Below are positions 60,779-64,000 of a stretch of 64,000 nt of DNA, piece by piece (position 1 is the stretch's first letter; each line of letters begins with the position of its first letter). The stretch lies in contig JADJPE010000005.1 in assembly GCA_016713425.1 (NCBI GenBank), forward strand, positions 1,054,001 to 1,118,000, given 5' to 3'. Origin of the DNA: Deltaproteobacteria bacterium. Lineage in GTDB: Bacteria; Myxococcota; Kuafuiibacteriia; Kuafuiibacteriales; Kuafuiibacteriaceae. The position numbers and the translations under genes were made by a program. The notes under the pieces are model-generated. The model was not told the DNA's origin. It did no database searches and saw only the letters and a program-made list of their open reading frames with translations.

Positions 60779-62707
60779 GTGCGTCAGGTTGGCCAGTACG
60801 CGGTGATCTGTCGCTTGGCCTCGGGCGAGCTTGGCGATGCATACCTAGCGCGCGTCGGCGACAACAACCGAAAACCCGCCGGAGCCGGAGTGGGCGCCGG
60901 CGCCGTCGTCGTGAAGGTCATCAGACTCCCGGCGGGACGCGAGGCACGCGAGGCATTCCTGCGGGAAAGCGCGGGCGCGCAGTCGTTTCAGCATCCGGCA
61001 GCCGCTCGAATCCTCGACATGTTCACGGAGAGCGGCGAGTACTTCGTCGCGATGGAGCTCATTGCCGGACAGAGCTTCGAATCCCTGATCGCTCGAAGTG
61101 AGAACGGCGCGTCCTTCATTCCTCCTCAGATGGTTGGATGGGCGGTCTCAGAGCTGACCGCAGCGCTCTCGGCTTGTCACGCGCGCGGCATTCCGTACCG
61201 CCCCATCTCGGCCCGACACCTCATGCTTGGCTACGACGGGCGCGTCGCCATGCTTGGCGCCGGCCTGTCGCCCGTTCACGCGGAACCCAAGCTTCCGAAG
61301 AATCTTGCGTACTGGGCGCCGGAGCTTCTGGAAGGCGAGCCGCGGAGCGAAAAGACCACGATGTTTGCCTTGGGCGTACTCCTCATCGAAACGCTGACGG
61401 GAACATCACCGTTCTGCCGCGATTCAATCGAAGAAACCCGCGCGTGTTTGCGCTCGGGCGTCTCGGACGTTCCCGACAAGCTCGACGAAGCCGCGCTCGC
61501 CCCCTACAAGCCCCTGCTCCTCGAGCTCGTCGCAAAAAACCCGGCCGACCGACCTTCGAGTCTGACCGAGGTTCGTAAACGACTCGTCGAAGCGATCGGC
61601 GACAACGCGGGGAAGATGCTTTCCCAGGCGGCTGCGTTCATGAGTGAAGCCTTCGCGGCAGAGCGCAGCGCGCACACCCGCCTCTTGCGGTACGCCCTGA
61701 ATGACAGCCGGTTTGTGCCCCGACAGCCCGCGGGAAATCAAACGGCCGAGGATTTCGATTCGAGACCAACGCTGAAGACGGCGCGCGTAGTACGTAAAGA
61801 CGCCCGCCCCGACCCAAGCGCTGAAACCGCCGACATGCAAAGCGGGAGCGCGGGCGAGGGATTCGTCGCGGGCGAGCCCGCGTTCCTCGAAGAGCTTAGC
61901 GTTCACCGAGTCGGACGCTACCCCATTCGTCGACTCCTACGACGCTCGCCGACTCATGTCCTGCTCGAAGCGATCGACGACGAGCAAAAGCAAGTTGTCC
62001 TGCTCAAGCTGAGAAACGAAATCGCTCAAAGCGAACAAGAACGGCGCCTCATGCCGACAGAAGAGCTTTTCCTGCGCGAAGCTGAGATCGTTCGACGCAT
62101 CTCGCACCCCGCAATCCCAGCGATCGTCGATGCCGGGCAAGATGGGGGCCACGTCTACATCGTCTACCCGGCGCTCCCAGGCGTGACGCTCGAGCATCGA
62201 ATGGCTCACGGCGCGCCCATTTCGCTCGACGAGGCGCTCGCCATTGTCGGCCAGCTCGCCGATGCGCTCGCCGCGATGCACGATGCCGGATACGTCCACT
62301 GTGGGATCAAGCCGCAGAACATCAACATCGACGAAGACCGCACCACCGTGCTCTCCGATTTCTCGCAGGCTTCGCCCCTCGACGGTCCGCTCCATCCACT
62401 GCTCAGCCGAGACCTCTTCGTGCTCACGCCGGAGTTCCTGACCCAGAACATCTATTCCCAAGCCTCGGATCAGTTTGCGCTCGGCACGGTCCTCTATCAG
62501 CTCCTCACGGGAACTCGACCATTTCGTGGTCTCGACGACCATGCGTACCGCGATGCGATCATTCACAAGGCGGCAAGATCACCCAATGAGCTCGACTCTC
62601 GGATCGACCCGACCATTTCGGCGATCGTTCTCCGCATGCTCGCCAAAGATCCGGCGAAGCGATTCCCGAATTGCCGAGCAGTCAAACAGATACTCTCTGA
62701 CGCATGA
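60779..62707 (+). CDS. Tandem Ser/Thr pseudokinase
   Basis: 642 residues with two protein kinase-like domains (~5-290 and ~375-640). In the first, the beta3 lysine is present (VVVKVIR, Lys46) but the HRD loop reads YRPISARH and the DFG place reads LGAG. In the second, VVLLKL holds the lysine, HRD reads HCGIKPQN with Asp replaced by Gly, and DFG reads DFS. Both therefore lack the catalytic Asp. It is probably a scaffold or regulator that binds nucleotide, or an inactive partner. A GTG start at 60779 is chosen. It is convergent with the CBS protein gene. Confidence 0.88.
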   Translation: MRQVGQYAVICRLASGELGDAYLARVGDNNRKPAGAGVGAGAVVVKVIRLPAGREAREAFLRESAGAQSFQHPAAARILDMFTESGEYFVAMELIAGQSFESLIARSENGASFIPPQMVGWAVSELTAALSACHARGIPYRPISARHLMLGYDGRVAMLGAGLSPVHAEPKLPKNLAYWAPELLEGEPRSEKTTMFALGVLLIETLTGTSPFCRDSIEETRACLRSGVSDVPDKLDEAALAPYKPLLLELVAKNPADRPSSLTEVRKRLVEAIGDNAGKMLSQAAAFMSEAFAAERSAHTRLLRYALNDSRFVPRQPAGNQTAEDFDSRPTLKTARVVRKDARPDPSAETADMQSGSAGEGFVAGEPAFLEELSVHRVGRYPIRRLLRRSPTHVLLEAIDDEQKQVVLLKLRNEIAQSEQERRLMPTEELFLREAEIVRRISHPAIPAIVDAGQDGGHVYIVYPALPGVTLEHRMAHGAPISLDEALAIVGQLADALAAMHDAGYVHCGIKPQNINIDEDRTTVLSDFSQASPLDGPLHPLLSRDLFVLTPEFLTQNIYSQASDQFALGTVLYQLLTGTRPFRGLDDHAYRDAIIHKAARSPNELDSRIDPTISAIVLRMLAKDPAKRFPNCRAVKQILSDA

Positions 62708-62727
62708 TTTGACGATCTGCGCTCAAA

Positions 62728-64000
62728 TCACGGCACGAGCCTCGGCTCCTGACGCGCGTCGTCCGCTTCGTTCGGCTGTCCGAGGAGAAGGGCTTCGACG
62801 TGGAGAACCTTTCCGCGCCTCATTCGGGTGACCTTGAAGCGCCAACGTCCAATCGAAAAGACGCCACCCGTCCGCAGCTTCCCGCGAAGCATGTCGGCTG
62901 CGAGATCGTTGACGTCGAAGCGTCCGTCCAGATCGACGTTGTGAAGCCCGGCCGGTGGCAGCTTCAAGATCTCGACGGCCTTGCTCCACGGCGTGCCGCC
63001 GCCCAGGCGATAAAGGCCGGTGCGCATGAACTCGATGTTGTCAGGACTTCGATCGTACTCGTCGTCGACCTCGCCGATCAGCTCTTCGACAACGTCTTCG
63101 AGCGTCACCATGCCCACGACCTTGCCTTGGTCGTCTTTCACGATCGCCAAGTGCTCGTGGTTCATCGAGAAGCACTGAAGAAGACCCGACACATCCATCG
63201 ACTCTCGGACCTCGAGCGGCGTGCGCACCGCCTCGCCGAGCACACGGGCGAGGCCGCTGTCTTCGAGGAGGTCAGGTTCGTCGACGATACGCCATAAGAC
63301 GTCCTTGATGTTCACGAATCCAACGATGTCCTCGAGACTGTGATGACACAGGATCACGCGCGTGTGCATCGACCGGCGCGCCTTGATCAAATTCTTCTCG
63401 GCGTCGTCCGCCAACGCGAGAAACACAATGTCCTCGCGATGGATCATGAGCTGATCGACCGACATTCTCGGCAATCGGGATGCAGACTCGATGATCATCT
63501 GGCCTTCGCGGCCAAGCGCCTTGTGGTGGACCGCCAGACGCGCCATCGCTCTCAGGTCGTCGAGGCTGACGACGCCGGTCTGCTTGCCCACGCCGAGCAT
63601 GCCGCTGATCCGCTCGACGACCCAGGTCATGGGCCGCATCAAAGTGACCACCAACCGCAGCGGCCGAGCGATCAAGAGCGAGACCGGAACCGCGTGCCGG
63701 ACGCCGAGCGTCTTCGGGAGAAGCTCCGAGAACACCAGCACCGCAATCGTGAACGTCACGGTGAACGCTGCTATGTTTGCCCCAGCGAAAACGCGTTGAT
63801 ACTCACGCCCCGCAAAGGCCGCGCCCGCCGTGTTGGCGACGGTGTTCAGGACCAAAATAGCCACCACCGGCCGATCCAGGTGGTCCTTCATCCACGAGAC
63901 CAGACGAGCGGGACGACTCGTCTCGACGAGCGTCTCGATGCGCACGCGACTCACGCTCAGAAGCGCTGCCTCCGATAGGGAGCAGAAGAACGAAGTAGCA
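62728..64000 (-). CDS. CNNM/CorC-type membrane protein with CBS pair, N-terminus cut
   Basis: At least 423 residues are visible. Reading into the window edge gives FFCSLSEAALLSVSRVRIETL, the known start region of the CNNM transmembrane domain, so the true start is beyond 64000 and an internal GTG at 63954 is not it. Three or four membrane segments (AILVLNTVANTAGAAF, FTVTFTIAVLVFSELLPKTLG) are followed by the CBS pair (MIHREDIVFLALADD...VGFVNIKDVL and LQCFSMNHEHLAIVKDDQGKVVGMVTLEDVVEELIGEV) and the CorC-type C-terminal domain (FSIGRWRFKVTRMRRGKV). Relatives act in magnesium or cobalt handling. Confidence 0.92.
   Translation of the reverse strand, partial: ATSFFCSLSEAALLSVSRVRIETLVETSRPARLVSWMKDHLDRPVVAILVLNTVANTAGAAFAGREYQRVFAGANIAAFTVTFTIAVLVFSELLPKTLGVRHAVPVSLLIARPLRLVVTLMRPMTWVVERISGMLGVGKQTGVVSLDDLRAMARLAVHHKALGREGQMIIESASRLPRMSVDQLMIHREDIVFLALADDAEKNLIKARRSMHTRVILCHHSLEDIVGFVNIKDVLWRIVDEPDLLEDSGLARVLGEAVRTPLEVRESMDVSGLLQCFSMNHEHLAIVKDDQGKVVGMVTLEDVVEELIGEVDDEYDRSPDNIEFMRTGLYRLGGGTPWSKAVEILKLPPAGLHNVDLDGRFDVNDLAADMLRGKLRTGGVFSIGRWRFKVTRMRRGKVLHVEALLLGQPNEADDARQEPRLVP

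Noticed and set aside
63952..63954. GTG as the start of the CBS-domain protein
   Set aside because: Translation continues upstream to the window edge with FFCSLSEAALLSVSR, the normal CNNM sequence, so the gene is truncated by the window.

Overview
The window is GC-rich, densely coded chromosomal DNA carrying 43 protein genes that I can support; I see no rRNA or tRNA gene, no insertion sequence and no CRISPR array. The gene content suggests a Gram-negative deltaproteobacterium-like organism, most likely Myxococcota. It has an FdxA-type ferredoxin, a large single-chain PurL, FadL-like and lipoprotein envelope proteins, a cysteine-rich lipoprotein with a PPPPDAGG-type tandem linker, Ser/Thr kinase-like proteins and a SpoIID/LytB protein. 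This placement is inference from family composition, not a phylogeny. A recurring local trait is short tandem repeats of 6 to 45 bp, both between genes and inside genes, especially in signal peptides, linkers and C-terminal tails.

Layout. 1-9.2 kb: a truncated class A penicillin-binding protein, a TPR protein, a 1640-residue ABC1/UbiB-type kinase with an unusual insert, a zinc-ribbon protein and an exported unknown. 9.4-14.3 kb: a translationally coupled nine-heme cytochrome c plus cytochrome b pair (a split CbcL-like quinol-oxidising module), a membrane protein made of an internal duplication, and an M48/M56-type peptidase overlapping an unknown gene. 14.5-23.3 kb: carbohydrate and surface genes (GT4, GH57, PRC-barrel protein, polytopic membrane protein, GT2-methyltransferase fusion, SGNH-like protein). 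23.5-34.5 kb: housekeeping purL, fdxA, an RlmL-like methyltransferase and serC, with two envelope proteins between. 35-44 kb: a lipoprotein, a glycosyltransferase, and a four-gene minus-strand operon (DUF4912 protein, GH57 branching enzyme, metallophosphoesterase, nucleotidyltransferase-like protein) that looks like alpha-glucan metabolism, followed by two envelope proteins. 44-53 kb: an M3 lipoprotein peptidase, a diguanylate cyclase with a Cys-rich PAS domain, an arsenosugar-type pair (peroxidase-like protein plus ArsS), a POT peptide transporter with a large insert and an MscS channel. 53-64 kb: a 179-bp near-palindrome, tgt-queA, a SpoIID protein, a heme-c-sensing diguanylate cyclase coupled to a degenerate MoeA, a tandem pseudokinase and a truncated CNNM/CorC-type CBS protein.

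How the genes fit together. The nine-heme/cytochrome b pair, the heme-c diguanylate cyclase and the Cys-rich PAS diguanylate cyclase together suggest redox-linked respiration and redox-linked c-di-GMP signalling. The two GH57 loci, DUF4912, GT4 and the nucleotidyltransferase-like protein suggest storage or surface alpha-glucan handling. The best candidates for undescribed biology are the split nonaheme module with its companion duplicated membrane protein, the giant ABC1 kinase with a PepSY-like insertion, the MoeA paralogue that has lost catalytic residues beside a redox sensor, the tandem pseudokinase, and the 179-bp palindromic element.
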